6,150 bases of DNA from NCBI GenBank assembly GCA_003232855.1, contig QIKC01000109.1:1-6150 (forward strand), in the 5' to 3' direction. The translations under genes and the position numbers were made by a program. The DNA is from Verrucomicrobiales bacterium. Its GTDB lineage: Bacteria; Verrucomicrobiota; Verrucomicrobiia; Verrucomicrobiales; DEV007. How positions within the stretch are numbered: the stretch's first letter is position 1; the number at the start of each line of letters is the position of its first letter. Below are positions 1 through 6,084 of this stretch, in pieces. Below the pieces are notes generated by a model, which did no database searches, was not told where the DNA came from, and was given only the letters and a program-made list of their open reading frames with translations.

Positions 1-1069
1 TCCCCGCCTCCGCCTCCGTGGCGCCGAATGCGACCGTGCCGTAGCCGGGCCACACCGCCCAGCGCGGCGCCGGGTCGAGCATCGTCAACGAGCCGTCATT
101 CCCCTTGTTAAAATATTTCGCGTAGTCCTCAGCAAAGCGATCGACCGCCGCCGCCATGTCGCCGCCGAGTACCACCGGCACCCGCTTAGTGCGGATCACG
201 TGATCCGGAGTCAGCGGTCCGCGTGTCGCCAAACTTCTGATATCCTTACGATTCGAATAGCCGACCGCCTCCGCGCTTTGATCCCACAATGCATACACCG
301 GGCGGCCGCGCCAGCCCGAGACCATGCTCCGCAGATCCGCCAGAGCGGGCAGATTTTCCTTCGCCCTGGCCGTCGCCACCGGCTTGCGCTTGCCCAGTTT
401 TTTGGCGATATGCCGCTCGGCCAGCGTCACCAATTCAATCATCAGCTCATAGCTCTCCTTCGCATCGTCGGCAAAAGTGAAGATCCCGTGATTCATCAAA
501 ACCAGCCCGTCGAACTTCGCCGTCCCCGCTTTGATCAAAGCCGTGCGAATCGCCTTGGCCAAAAGAAACCCCGGCATCACGTAAGGGATCACCAACACAC
601 GATCGCCATAAACCTCCCCGATGCGCGCCCTGCCGCCGGGCGCATTGGTCAGCGCGACCACCGCATCAGCGTGAGTATGATCAACAAAACGCTGTGGAAT
701 CACCGCATGCACGATCGCCTCGATCGAAGGCGTCGGCGCCCCCGGATCCAGCATCGCCGCCCGGCACTGCGCCACCATATCCGCATCCGAAATAGCGTCC
801 ATGTCCGCCATCTTCAACAACGGCGCCATCCGGCAGGGCGAAAAACCACCACTCTCGATCGTCGCGAGATCCCAACCGCTCCCCTTGACGTAAAGAACAT
901 CCGCACGCTCGCCATAGAAATCTTTGACCCGCACCTTCACCGACGTGTTGCCACCGCCGTGCAACACCAAATCCGGTTCGGCGCCCAGCAGTCGCGAGCT
1001 GTAAACCCGTTGATCTAACAAACTTTTGCCTGCTTTCTTAGCGGCCTTGGAATTCCAGAGTGATTTCAT
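1..1069 (-). CDS. Bifunctional rhamnulose-1-phosphate aldolase/short-chain dehydrogenase-type protein, N-terminal part (runs off left edge)
   Basis: The open frame starts at an ATG at 1069-1067 and stays open for 356 codons to the left edge, so only the N-terminal part is present. It encodes a class II (zinc-dependent) aldolase domain. Visible signatures are HGGGNTSVK at residues 37-45, KGSGWDLATIE at 62-72, the HTHAD metal-ligand motif at 131-135, NAPGG at 142-146 and LMNHGIFTF at 191-199, whose His is a further expected zinc ligand. The pattern and spacing match the long RhaD/YuxG-type proteins in which an aldolase is followed by a C-terminal SDR alcohol dehydrogenase (about 700 residues). 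These cleave L-rhamnulose-1-phosphate to DHAP and lactaldehyde and then act on lactaldehyde, in the cytoplasm. The SDR half would lie outside the window, so bifunctionality and sugar specificity are inferred. No Shine-Dalgarno is seen before the ATG. The vapC stop is 28 bases upstream on the same strand, with no room for a separate promoter in the gap. Confidence 0.85.
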   Translation of the reverse strand, partial: MKSLWNSKAAKKAGKSLLDQRVYSSRLLGAEPDLVLHGGGNTSVKVRVKDFYGERADVLYVKGSGWDLATIESGGFSPCRMAPLLKMADMDAISDADMVAQCRAAMLDPGAPTPSIEAIVHAVIPQRFVDHTHADAVVALTNAPGGRARIGEVYGDRVLVIPYVMPGFLLAKAIRTALIKAGTAKFDGLVLMNHGIFTFADDAKESYELMIELVTLAERHIAKKLGKRKPVATARAKENLPALADLRSMVSGWRGRPVYALWDQSAEAVGYSNRKDIRSLATRGPLTPDHVIRTKRVPVVLGGDMAAAVDRFAEDYAKYFNKGNDGSLTMLDPAPRWAVWPGYGTVAFGATEAEAG

Positions 1070-1097
1070 AATACAAATAGTAATGCCGTTGTCCGAA

Positions 1098-1514
1098 TCA
1101 GAGGTCGAAGGGATTGATCACATCGATATCAGCGGAGCGAAAATCTTTAATATTGCGCGTCGCGATCGTCAAAGAGTGGCGCTTGGCGATGGCTGCGAGT
1201 TGACCATCAACCAAAGGAACGACAACTCCCTCCGCCTTCCACTTCGCCCTAAGTTGCCCCCAGACATGAGCGACGCTCGTCGAGAACCCGAGAGTCTGCC
1301 CTTTCATTAGCGCAGTCGATCGCTTCAGCCACACATGAAGAGCTGCCTTCCGATCCCCCGGCGGGAGAATTTCGATCCCGTAACGCAGCTCACCAATGGT
1401 GATTGTCGATGTGCACAACACCCCCTGATTCGCTCCCCACCAAGCCAACACGGCCGCGTCAGGTTTCCTGCGAATCGTCTCACTGATAATATTGGTATCA
1501 ACGAGATACCTCAT
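1098..1514 (-). CDS. vapC: VapC-type PIN-domain ribonuclease toxin
   Basis: This encodes a 138-residue PIN-domain protein, full length for VapC/FitB toxins, which are Mg2+-dependent RNases cleaving tRNA, rRNA or mRNA. The acidic active-site set is visible: D6 in YLVDTNIISE, E42 in TIGELRYGIE, D103 in VPLVDGQLAAIA, and the C-terminal TRNIKDF at 119-125 with N121 and D124. The ending DVINPFDL is typical of FitB-like members. The frame is open upstream to 1577, but the ATG at 1514 is chosen because the PIN core begins immediately (MRYLVDTN), it forms an ATGA overlap with the antitoxin stop, and a GGGAGG lies at 1525-1530, ten bases upstream. Translation is therefore probably coupled to vapB. All key residues are intact, so the toxin is likely active. 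The RNA target cannot be read from sequence. Confidence 0.93.
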   Translation of the reverse strand: MRYLVDTNIISETIRRKPDAAVLAWWGANQGVLCTSTITIGELRYGIEILPPGDRKAALHVWLKRSTALMKGQTLGFSTSVAHVWGQLRAKWKAEGVVVPLVDGQLAAIAKRHSLTIATRNIKDFRSADIDVINPFDL

Positions 1515-1750
1515 TCGATTTCGACCTCCCGCGGCAGCTCTCTTCCCCGTGCGGGGATTTCGAAGGGGAAAGGGCAAGACCTCAAATGCTCTAGCAATCC
1601 CTCGTTGGGCCGACGCGAAATCCGCCGCAATACGATCGTCTCACCATCCTCCACCTCCACCGCGAAATCATCGCCCACACGCAGCCCCATCGACTCGCGC
1701 AGCGTCGCTGGCAAGACGATCTGCCCCTTCTGTGAAAGCACCGTGGTCAT
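1511..1750 (-). CDS. vapB: VapB-type AbrB/MazE-fold antitoxin
   Basis: This encodes a 79-residue antitoxin with an N-terminal AbrB/SpoVT/MazE swapped-hairpin DNA-binding domain. The signature is LSQKGQIVLPATLRESMGL at residues 5-23, followed by RVGDDFAVEVEDGETIVLRRI to about residue 45. The C-terminal tail (about 46-79) has proline and charged residues and is the expected segment that wraps the PIN toxin and blocks its active site. The stop codon overlaps the vapC ATG by four bases (ATGA), the classic coupled antitoxin-toxin order. No Shine-Dalgarno is visible before the ATG at 1750. A sigma70-like promoter ends nine bases upstream, which would give a nearly leaderless mRNA. Small inverted repeats over that promoter are the natural candidate for VapBC autorepression. 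Confidence in the family is high; the operator is inferred. Confidence 0.92.
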   Translation of the reverse strand: MTTVLSQKGQIVLPATLRESMGLRVGDDFAVEVEDGETIVLRRISRRPNEGLLEHLRSCPFPFEIPARGRELPREVEIE

Positions 1751-1751
1751 T

Positions 1752-1782
1752 GTAGGATAATCTTACGTCGAAGACGGGACGT
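1752..1782. promoter_or_regulatory. Candidate VapBC autoregulatory operator (inverted repeats)
   Basis: GTAGGAT-A-ATCTTAC at 1752-1766 is a 7-1-7 inverted repeat with one mismatch and covers the -10 box. Beside it, CGTC-GAA-GACG at 1766-1776 is a perfect 4-3-4 repeat, and ACGTC (1765-1769) pairs with GACGT (1778-1782). A direct repeat GTGGTCA occurs at 1743-1749 and 1781-1787. AbrB-fold antitoxins in complex with VapC usually repress their own operon by binding such palindromes. Binding here is inferred from position only. Confidence 0.45.
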
Positions 1783-1788
1783 GGTCAA
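1760..1788 (-). promoter_or_regulatory. vapBC promoter (sigma70-like)
   Basis: Read on the minus strand, TTGACC (1788-1783) and TAAGAT (1765-1760) are separated by exactly 17 bases. The -10 box ends nine bases before the vapB ATG, so the predicted start of transcription lies only a few bases upstream of the start codon. This gives the vapBC module its own promoter even though higBA lies upstream on the same strand. Box match and spacing are seen directly; activity is inferred. Confidence 0.6.
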
Positions 1789-1818
1789 TTCGTATCATCC
1801 CGCCACCCGGCCCCAAAT

Positions 1819-2127
1819 TTACCCAGAGATCGGTTCGATGCGGAGCCTCAGATGCAAGCCCGTGAGAATTTTACAGAGCGTCTCCACCGTAGGATTTCCC
1901 GCTTCTGAGAGCGCGCGATAGAGGCTTTCACGCTTCACGTCCACGCGCTCAGCCAACTTCCCCACCCCGCCCTGAGCCTCCGCCACACTACGCAGCGCCC
2001 TCAGCAGAAAAAGGCGCTCTCCCGTCGCTTGAAACTCCTCCAGCGCCACGCCCAGATAATGTTGCGCTGCTTCGGGATCGACAAGAATGTCCTTCTTAAA
2101 ATCGCTCCAATTTTGATGTCTGCTCAT
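1819..2127 (-). CDS. HigA-like / HI1420-type addiction module antidote (HTH antitoxin)
   Basis: This encodes a 102-residue helix-turn-helix antitoxin of the HI1420 family of putative addiction-module antidotes (TIGR02684-like). Recognisable parts are DPEAAQHYLGVALEE near residues 17-31, LFLLRALRSVAEAQGGVGKLAE near 39-60, and the very characteristic RESLYRALSEAGNPTVETLCKIL, which carries the HTH recognition region. It should neutralise the toxin encoded just upstream and bind its own promoter. The start is ambiguous: a GTG at 2130 overlaps the toxin stop by four bases and an ATG at 2127 overlaps it by one (GTGATGA). An AGGAG at 2136-2140 sits five bases from the GTG and eight from the ATG; the ATG is preferred here. 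The overlap implies translational coupling, and this is one of the few genes in the window with a clear Shine-Dalgarno. Family confidence is high. Confidence 0.92.
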   Translation of the reverse strand: MSRHQNWSDFKKDILVDPEAAQHYLGVALEEFQATGERLFLLRALRSVAEAQGGVGKLAERVDVKRESLYRALSEAGNPTVETLCKILTGLHLRLRIEPISG

Positions 2128-2462
2128 CACTTAGTCTCCTTCATGTAATCGTTCCAATAACGTTTTGCTGTTCTGATATCCTTATCCTGCGTTTTCTTAT
2201 CGCCTCCAGTCAGCAGCAACACGAGCGTTGCCCCAACCATACCGTAGTAAACCCGGTAACCCGAAGCGAAAAAGAACCGCAGCTCGAATACCCCGCCGCC
2301 CACGGATTTGCAGTCTCCAAAGTTCCCCCTCTCCAACCGATCGATGCGGCTAATAATCCGCGCTTGATCGATTTTGGTGAGCTTGCCCAACCACACACCG
2401 AAAGGAATCTTCCCGTCAGAACGAGTATAAAGTTCGATGCGGTAGCTCTCATGATGTGCCAT
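2127..2462 (-). CDS. HigB-like / HI1419-type RelE-superfamily toxin
   Basis: This encodes a 111-residue toxin of the HI1419 type (TIGR02683-like, 'phage-derived Gp49-like/HigB'), a branch of the RelE/ParE superfamily whose members typically cleave mRNA on the ribosome. Visible family hallmarks are PFGVWLGKLTKIDQARIISR near residues 19-38, RLERGNFGDCKSVGGGVFELR near 41-61, SGYRVYYG, and LLLTGGDKKTQDKDIRTAKRYW. The frame could begin at a TTG at 2471 (three residues longer), but the promoter predicts transcription starting near 2469, so the ATG at 2462 is chosen. There is no Shine-Dalgarno, and the leader would be only a few bases long. The toxin gene precedes the antitoxin, the higBA order, opposite to the vapBC pair that follows. 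The catalytic mechanism and RNA target are not established from sequence alone. Confidence 0.92.
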   Translation of the reverse strand: MAHHESYRIELYTRSDGKIPFGVWLGKLTKIDQARIISRIDRLERGNFGDCKSVGGGVFELRFFFASGYRVYYGMVGATLVLLLTGGDKKTQDKDIRTAKRYWNDYMKETK

Positions 2463-2471
2463 TAGGGACAA

Positions 2472-2494
2472 TTACAATGTAACTTAAAGGTTAC
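2472..2494. promoter_or_regulatory. Candidate antitoxin operator: overlapping inverted repeats on the higBA-like promoter
   Basis: TTACA-A-TGTAA at 2472-2482 is a perfect 5-1-5 palindrome over the -10 box. It overlaps GTAAC-(6 bases)-GTTAC at 2479-2494, a second perfect inverted repeat lying in the spacer between -10 and -35. The half-sites (TTAC/GTAA) recur at regular intervals, as expected for cooperative binding of an HTH antitoxin dimer. The repeats are seen directly; the role as an autoregulatory operator is inferred from position and family. Confidence 0.55.
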
Positions 2495-2503
2495 GCCTGT
2501 CAA
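2476..2503 (-). promoter_or_regulatory. higBA-like promoter (sigma70-like)
   Basis: On the minus strand a perfect TTGACA -35 box (2503-2498) is followed after 16 bases by TACATT (2481-2476), a 4/6 match to the -10 consensus. The -10 box ends 13 bases before the toxin ATG at 2462, giving a predicted leader of under ten bases. The gap from the glnS stop (2519) is only 56 bases, so read-through from glnS is also possible, and no terminator is visible there. Confidence 0.6.
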
Positions 2504-2518
2504 TACCCTACTTCCGCC

Positions 2519-4207
2519 TCATCCCTTCGTCTTCTTCGCCCACGAATCGCGCAGCGCCACAGTGCGGTTGAACACCGGCTTCCCCGGTGCGGAGTCCTTA
2601 CTATCGACGCAGAAGTAGCCGTTGCGCTCAAATTGGAACCGCTCCCCAGAAGCGGCATCTGCCAATGCCGGTTCCAATTTGACGCCCGAAAGAACCTGTA
2701 GCGCCCCCGGATTGATCACCGTGCGCCAGTCGTCTTCGGCGGCCGGGTTCTCGACGGTGAACGTCCGCTCGTAGAGCCTCACCTCCGCATCGATCGCGTC
2801 CGCCGCAGGCACCCAATGGATCGCTCCGCGCACCTTGCGTCCCTCGGGGTTCTTGCCCAGCGTGTCGGGGTCGTAACGGCATTTTAGTTCGACCACGACA
2901 CCAGCGCTATCTTTGATCACCTCCTCGCAGGTCACACAATACGAGTAGCGCAACCGCACCTCGCCGCCGGGGCTCAGGCGGTAGTATTTTTTCGGCGGGT
3001 CTTCCATGAAGTCGTCGCGCTCGATATAGACGCAGCCGTCCAGATCGATATCCCGCTTCCCCGCCTCCGGGTCGCCCGGGTTATTGACCGCGTTCATCGT
3101 CTCGCGATGCCCGCCGCCCGGCCAGTTGGTGATGGTCAATTTGATCGGATCGAGCACCGCCATCCGCCGCGGCGAGGTCTTGTTCAAATCTTCGCGCAGC
3201 GCGTGCTCTAACAACGCGATGTCCGTCACGCTATTAAATTTCGTCACCCCGACCGTCGCGCAGAGGTTGCGGATCGCCGTCGGCGTGTAACCGCGCCGCC
3301 GAAGCCCGGAGAGCGTCGCCATCCGCGGATCGTCCCACCCATCGACCAATCCCTCATCGACCATCTGCCCCAGGCGCCGCTTGCTCAATAGCGTGTAGCT
3401 GAGTTGCAGCTTGGCGAACTCGATCTGCCGCGGCTTACACGGCACCGGCAGGTGGCTCAAAAACCACTCGTAAAGCGGCCGATGATGCTCAAATTCCAGG
3501 GTGCAGAGCGAGTGCGTGACGCCCTCGATCGCGTCGCTCTGGCCGTGGGTGAAATCGTAACTCGGGTAAATGCACCAGGCATCGCCGGTGCGATGATGAG
3601 CCCGATGTTGGATCCGGTAGAGCACCGGATCGCGCAGATTCATGTTGGCGTGTGCCATGTCGATCTTCGCGCGCAACACCCGCTCGCCGTCCGCAAATTC
3701 GCCCGCGCGCATGCGAGCGAACAGATCCAAATTCTCCTCGATCCCCCGCCCCCGATGCGGGCTGTCCTTGCCCGGCTCGGTCAAATTCCCGCGAAGCTCG
3801 CGCATCGTCTCCGCATCCAGATCATCGACATAGGCCAAGCCCTCCCCGATCAAATGGATCGCCCAGTTGTAGAGCGATTCGAAATAATCCGAGGAAAAGT
3901 GCAAGTGGTCGCCCCAGTCGAACCCCAGCCATCGAACATCCTCCTGGATCGACTCCACATACTCCGATTCCTCCTTCGACGGGTTGGTGTCGTCAAAGCG
4001 CAGGTGGCAACGCGCGCCCGTCGCCGCGTGTTCCTCGGCAATGCCGAAACTCAGGCAGATCGCCTTGGCGTGACCGATATGCAGGTAGCCGTTCGGCTCC
4101 GGCGGAAACCGCGTCACCGGGGTCTCGTGTTTTCCCGAGGCGAGATCCTCGGTCACGATGTCGCGGATGAAATCACTGCGCTGGGGTTGTTCTTCGCTAT
4201 CGTTCAT
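2519..4207 (-). CDS. glnS: Glutaminyl-tRNA synthetase
   Basis: This encodes a 562-residue class I aminoacyl-tRNA synthetase that charges tRNA-Gln with glutamine (cytoplasmic), close to the 554 residues of the E. coli enzyme. The N-terminal Rossmann catalytic domain carries [14 protein letters not shown] with HIGH at residues 43-46, [10 protein letters not shown] at 70-79, and [20 protein letters not shown] at 214-233. The LLSKRRL at 273-279 is the KMSKS counterpart (VMSKR in E. coli). The sequence [20 protein letters not shown] supports GlnRS rather than GluRS. The C-terminal half (about 345-545) is the two-barrel anticodon-binding region, ending SWAKKTKG. The frame stays open upstream to 4828, but that extension is Arg/Cys/Trp-rich and antisense to the GNAT gene; the ATG at 4207 leaves a normal N-terminus ([13 protein letters not shown]). 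No Shine-Dalgarno precedes it. CATAAT at 4228-4223 may be a -10 box, without a good -35. Having GlnRS suggests direct glutaminylation rather than sole reliance on GatCAB. Confidence 0.98.
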   Translation of the reverse strand: MNDSEEQPQRSDFIRDIVTEDLASGKHETPVTRFPPEPNGYLHIGHAKAICLSFGIAEEHAATGARCHLRFDDTNPSKEESEYVESIQEDVRWLGFDWGDHLHFSSDYFESLYNWAIHLIGEGLAYVDDLDAETMRELRGNLTEPGKDSPHRGRGIEENLDLFARMRAGEFADGERVLRAKIDMAHANMNLRDPVLYRIQHRAHHRTGDAWCIYPSYDFTHGQSDAIEGVTHSLCTLEFEHHRPLYEWFLSHLPVPCKPRQIEFAKLQLSYTLLSKRRLGQMVDEGLVDGWDDPRMATLSGLRRRGYTPTAIRNLCATVGVTKFNSVTDIALLEHALREDLNKTSPRRMAVLDPIKLTITNWPGGGHRETMNAVNNPGDPEAGKRDIDLDGCVYIERDDFMEDPPKKYYRLSPGGEVRLRYSYCVTCEEVIKDSAGVVVELKCRYDPDTLGKNPEGRKVRGAIHWVPAADAIDAEVRLYERTFTVENPAAEDDWRTVINPGALQVLSGVKLEPALADAASGERFQFERNGYFCVDSKDSAPGKPVFNRTVALRDSWAKKTKG

Positions 4208-4263
4208 AAGGAAACAGGCGCAATTATGCCACAGCACCACCGACACGCCACCTCCATTTCCAC

Positions 4264-4746
4264 ATGTCCACAGCAACCATCCGCAAGGCCGAACCCACCG
4301 ATGCGCTCGCCATCCACGAGCTGCTGACCGAACTCGCCGAGTTCGAAAAGATCTCCCACCTGGTCGAAGCGACGCCCACCTCCACCCGTCTCGCCCTATT
4401 CGGCGATCGCCCCTGTGCCGAGGCGCTGGTCGCCGAGCTCGATGGCGCCACCGTCGGCACCGCCGTCTTTTTCGGCAACTACTCCACCTTCCTCGGCCGC
4501 CAAGGTCTCTACGTCGAGGACATCTACATCCGCCCCGAGCATCGCGGCGCCGGCATCGGCAGAGCCATGTTCGTCGAGCTGGCGAAGCTCGCCGAAGAAC
4601 GTGGCTGCGGACGCATGGAGTGGAGCGTGCTCGACTGGAACACCCAAGCGATCGACTTCTATCAAAACCTCGGCGCCAATATCCTCGACGAATGGCGCAT
4701 CGTCCGCCTCGACAGCGATGGCATCGCCACATTGGCCGCCAAATAG
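4264..4746 (+). CDS. GNAT-family N-acetyltransferase, spermidine/thialysine acetyltransferase-like
   Basis: This encodes a single-domain 160-residue GNAT enzyme that transfers acetyl from acetyl-CoA to an amine. The N-terminus ([20 protein letters not shown], then LAEFEK at 24-29) and the core [20 protein letters not shown] at 69-88 are characteristic of the SSAT/diamine acetyltransferase-like subgroup. The acetyl-CoA pyrophosphate loop is RGAGIG at 94-99. [19 protein letters not shown] at 120-138 holds the usual general-acid tyrosine, Y133. The final segment DEWRIVRLD also fits. The likely substrate is a polyamine or a small amine such as thialysine; this is a family-level inference. It is divergent from glnS with 56 bases between the two ATGs and overlaps only the spurious upstream extension of the glnS frame. 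No Shine-Dalgarno is visible; the stop is TAG at 4744-4746. Nothing in the context ties it to glutaminylation. Confidence 0.9.
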   Translation: MSTATIRKAEPTDALAIHELLTELAEFEKISHLVEATPTSTRLALFGDRPCAEALVAELDGATVGTAVFFGNYSTFLGRQGLYVEDIYIRPEHRGAGIGRAMFVELAKLAEERGCGRMEWSVLDWNTQAIDFYQNLGANILDEWRIVRLDSDGIATLAAK

Positions 4747-4865
4747 GCTCGGCATAGGAGGGGGACGACGACTTACCAGCGAAGCGCCAGACAGCAGCAG
4801 ATGGGAGACCCCAAGGCTTACGCATCATAATTCAATACCTAACAACTTCCCCAAGTAGTCGGAAT

Positions 4866-4891
4866 CGAGGCGCCCGGCGAGGCGCCGTTTC
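4866..4891 (+). terminator. Weak hairpin with T-rich tail, possible terminator for the GNAT gene
   Basis: GGCGCC (4869-4874) and GGCGCC (4881-4886) can pair as a six-base GC stem around a six-base loop and are followed by GTTTCTT on the plus strand. Because GGCGCC is self-complementary and CGAGGCGCC is also a direct repeat here (4866-4874 and 4878-4886), the structure may be incidental. It lies 120 bases after the GNAT stop, inside the coding-like remnant on the other strand. Confidence 0.25.
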
Positions 4892-4923
4892 TTGATCGCC
4901 CAGTCCGAGTACTGTTCTTCCTT

Positions 4924-4937
4924 CCTGAAACCTGAAA
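4924..4937. repeat. Tandem 7-base repeat CCTGAAA x2
   Basis: CCTGAAA occurs twice head to tail at 4924-4930 and 4931-4937, just outside the end of the LamG-like fragment. The copies are perfect. With only two units it may be chance, but it marks a low-complexity junction between the GC-rich and AT-rich parts of the window. Confidence 0.4.
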
Positions 4938-4954
4938 GGGTGAGGGATGAAGGG

Positions 4955-6025
4955 TTAATTGGGTTTATGAAAACTCATTTCCTTGATAATGCCATGAAAA
5001 TGGTATTTTGAACCTGACGCATTTCCAATTTGGAAGAGCCCGCCATAAGCTGAGGGTGGTGAGCATTCAATCAGCGAATCAAGTTTATCATTGATCATAA
5101 TTTTAGCATATTGACCATCGAAGTCGATTGAGATGCTGTATGTTCCCCCTAACTCTAGGGGCGCTTTGCTTTTGAGGAATTTGGGGGGACTGTCTTCAAA
5201 AAATATTTCCACTGACAATTTTAAATTTGAGCCAACTGATAGGCGGAATCCTTTTTTCCCATAGTTCATGCCTTCGTAAATACCGCCTAAATAGCCCGGA
5301 GATTTCTCTTCTACTACCAGTGTGACATCCAGGCGCATCGGTCCACCGTCAGCAAGTCCGGGAATTTTTCGTGTATCTCCAGTTAAACGTTGCCCATTTC
5401 GGAAACGCAGATGATTTTCACCATTCATTTGGATCAACTGTGGCTGTGTTTTAATATCTGCTCGCAGGACGCCGGAGTCGGGCACGGAATTTTTGATTTG
5501 GCTGTTGGCTATCTGATCCATATTCCACTGGCTGATGAGTTTCATGGTGTTGGGACTGCCTGAATCCACTCCACCGGTGATTGCCAGTAACACGATTTGG
5601 GCGGATCCCAAATTACCAAGCGCATCAATGGTGGTGATCGTTTTATCGGGATAGGGGTTTTCCCACGGTGTTACATAAATACCGATCGGCGCATGAGCGG
5701 CGTTGCGACCGGACCAGGCGACTTTGGCTGACGGCAGCGGCACCGGATTCCACCAGTCGGCAATTTCAATCTGATTTCTCTGATCGAAATCGACACTGCT
5801 GCCATCATCAAAGTGGATAATATAACGGGCTTGCACCTCTTTGCCCACGGCTTTGGTCTTATCGCCCCAGCAGGCAGTTTGGAGGAACCAGAGTCTGTCC
5901 GCTTTTTTACCCACAGCGATGCCATTGACCCGCTGGGGTGCCGCGCTATCATGCCCGCCGCCGGTGAGTGTTATGATGGCGCGTTTTTTGTTGGCTGCCG
6001 GGTCGATAAGCCTAAGGAGTTGCAA
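4955..6025 (-). pseudogene. 5'-truncated secreted-type protein: jelly-roll/NPCBM-like domain plus LamG-like lectin domain
   Basis: The 356-codon frame has two apparent domains. Residues about 5-152 (LRLIDPAANKKRAIITL, TACWGDK, RYIIHFDDGS, IADWWNP, AWSGRNA, GIYVTPWENPYPDKTITTID, LLAITGG) resemble a carbohydrate-associated beta-sandwich found in large secreted proteins and glycosidases of Verrucomicrobiota and Planctomycetota. Residues about 185-354 (GENHLRFRNGQRL, GFRLSVGSNLKLSVEIFF, GGTYSISIDFDGQYAKIMIND, FHGIIKEMSF) resemble a LamG/concanavalin-A-like lectin domain. There is no signal peptide. The only upstream start is a TTG at 6025 without a ribosome site, an in-frame TAG lies at 6037-6035, and the first internal Met is residue 161. 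The domain starts abruptly, so the gene has most likely lost its 5' part. A transposase gene begins 60 bases away, pointing outward. The segment is clearly more AT-rich than the rest. A real short gene from the TTG is the alternative. Confidence 0.7.
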
Positions 6026-6048
6026 AACAATAAACTACCGAAATATAG

Positions 6049-6062
6049 TTAGCTTTAGCTAA
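6049..6062. repeat. Perfect 6-2-6 palindrome between LamG fragment and transposase
   Basis: TTAGCT-TT-AGCTAA is a perfect inverted repeat located between the truncated LamG frame (start 6025) and the transposase ATG (6085). It could be part of the element's end or promoter region, a transposase binding site, or a boundary scar. Only the symmetry is seen; no second copy is available in the window to test whether it belongs to a terminal repeat. Confidence 0.5.
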
Positions 6063-6084
6063 GCAGTTGAACTAGGGTGAGGGC

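Larger units (their letters stand above)
4825..4974 (-). pseudogene. Short open coding-like stretch, possible C-terminal remnant of an unknown protein
   Basis: On the minus strand a 49-codon open stretch runs from just after a TGA (4977-4975) to a TGA at 4827-4825, with no ATG, GTG or TTG placed to serve as a start. The last 31 or so codons read like real protein: QYSDWAIKKRR, then [18 protein letters not shown], with choices such as GAC, CTC, GGC and AAG fitting the GC-rich neighbourhood. I do not recognise the family. It overlaps the end of the LamG-like fragment in a different frame. A decayed gene end stranded by rearrangement is the simplest reading, but a chance open frame in a GC-rich gap cannot be excluded. 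Confidence 0.35.

Noticed and set aside
200..1018. A 272-codon plus-strand open frame
   Set aside because: It is antisense to the aldolase gene. Its product is Arg/His/Gln-rich with no domain, whereas the minus strand shows intact HTHAD and MNHG aldolase motifs.
1335..1760. Plus-strand 141-codon frame over vapBC
   Set aside because: It is antisense to two genes with intact family motifs and a coupled overlap; no domain is visible in the shadow product.
3404..4327. A 307-codon plus-strand open frame
   Set aside because: It is the shadow of glnS, which carries HIGH and LSKR motifs on the other strand; the shadow product shows no recognisable fold.
4158..4757. Plus-strand 199-codon frame overlapping the GNAT gene
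   Set aside because: It is in a different frame from the GNAT gene, with Arg/Pro/His-rich low-complexity content typical of GC-rich shadow frames.
4208..4828. N-terminal extension of the glnS frame by about 207 codons
   Set aside because: The translation is Arg/Cys/Trp-rich, antisense to a well-supported GNAT gene, and GlnRS proteins normally start a few dozen residues before HIGH, as from the ATG at 4207.
4988..5007. Hairpin AATGCCAT-GAAA-ATGGTATT as a terminator or structured RNA
   Set aside because: It lies inside the 3' end of the LamG-like frame, needs a G-U pair in an AT-rich stem, and is not followed by a proper T run on either strand.
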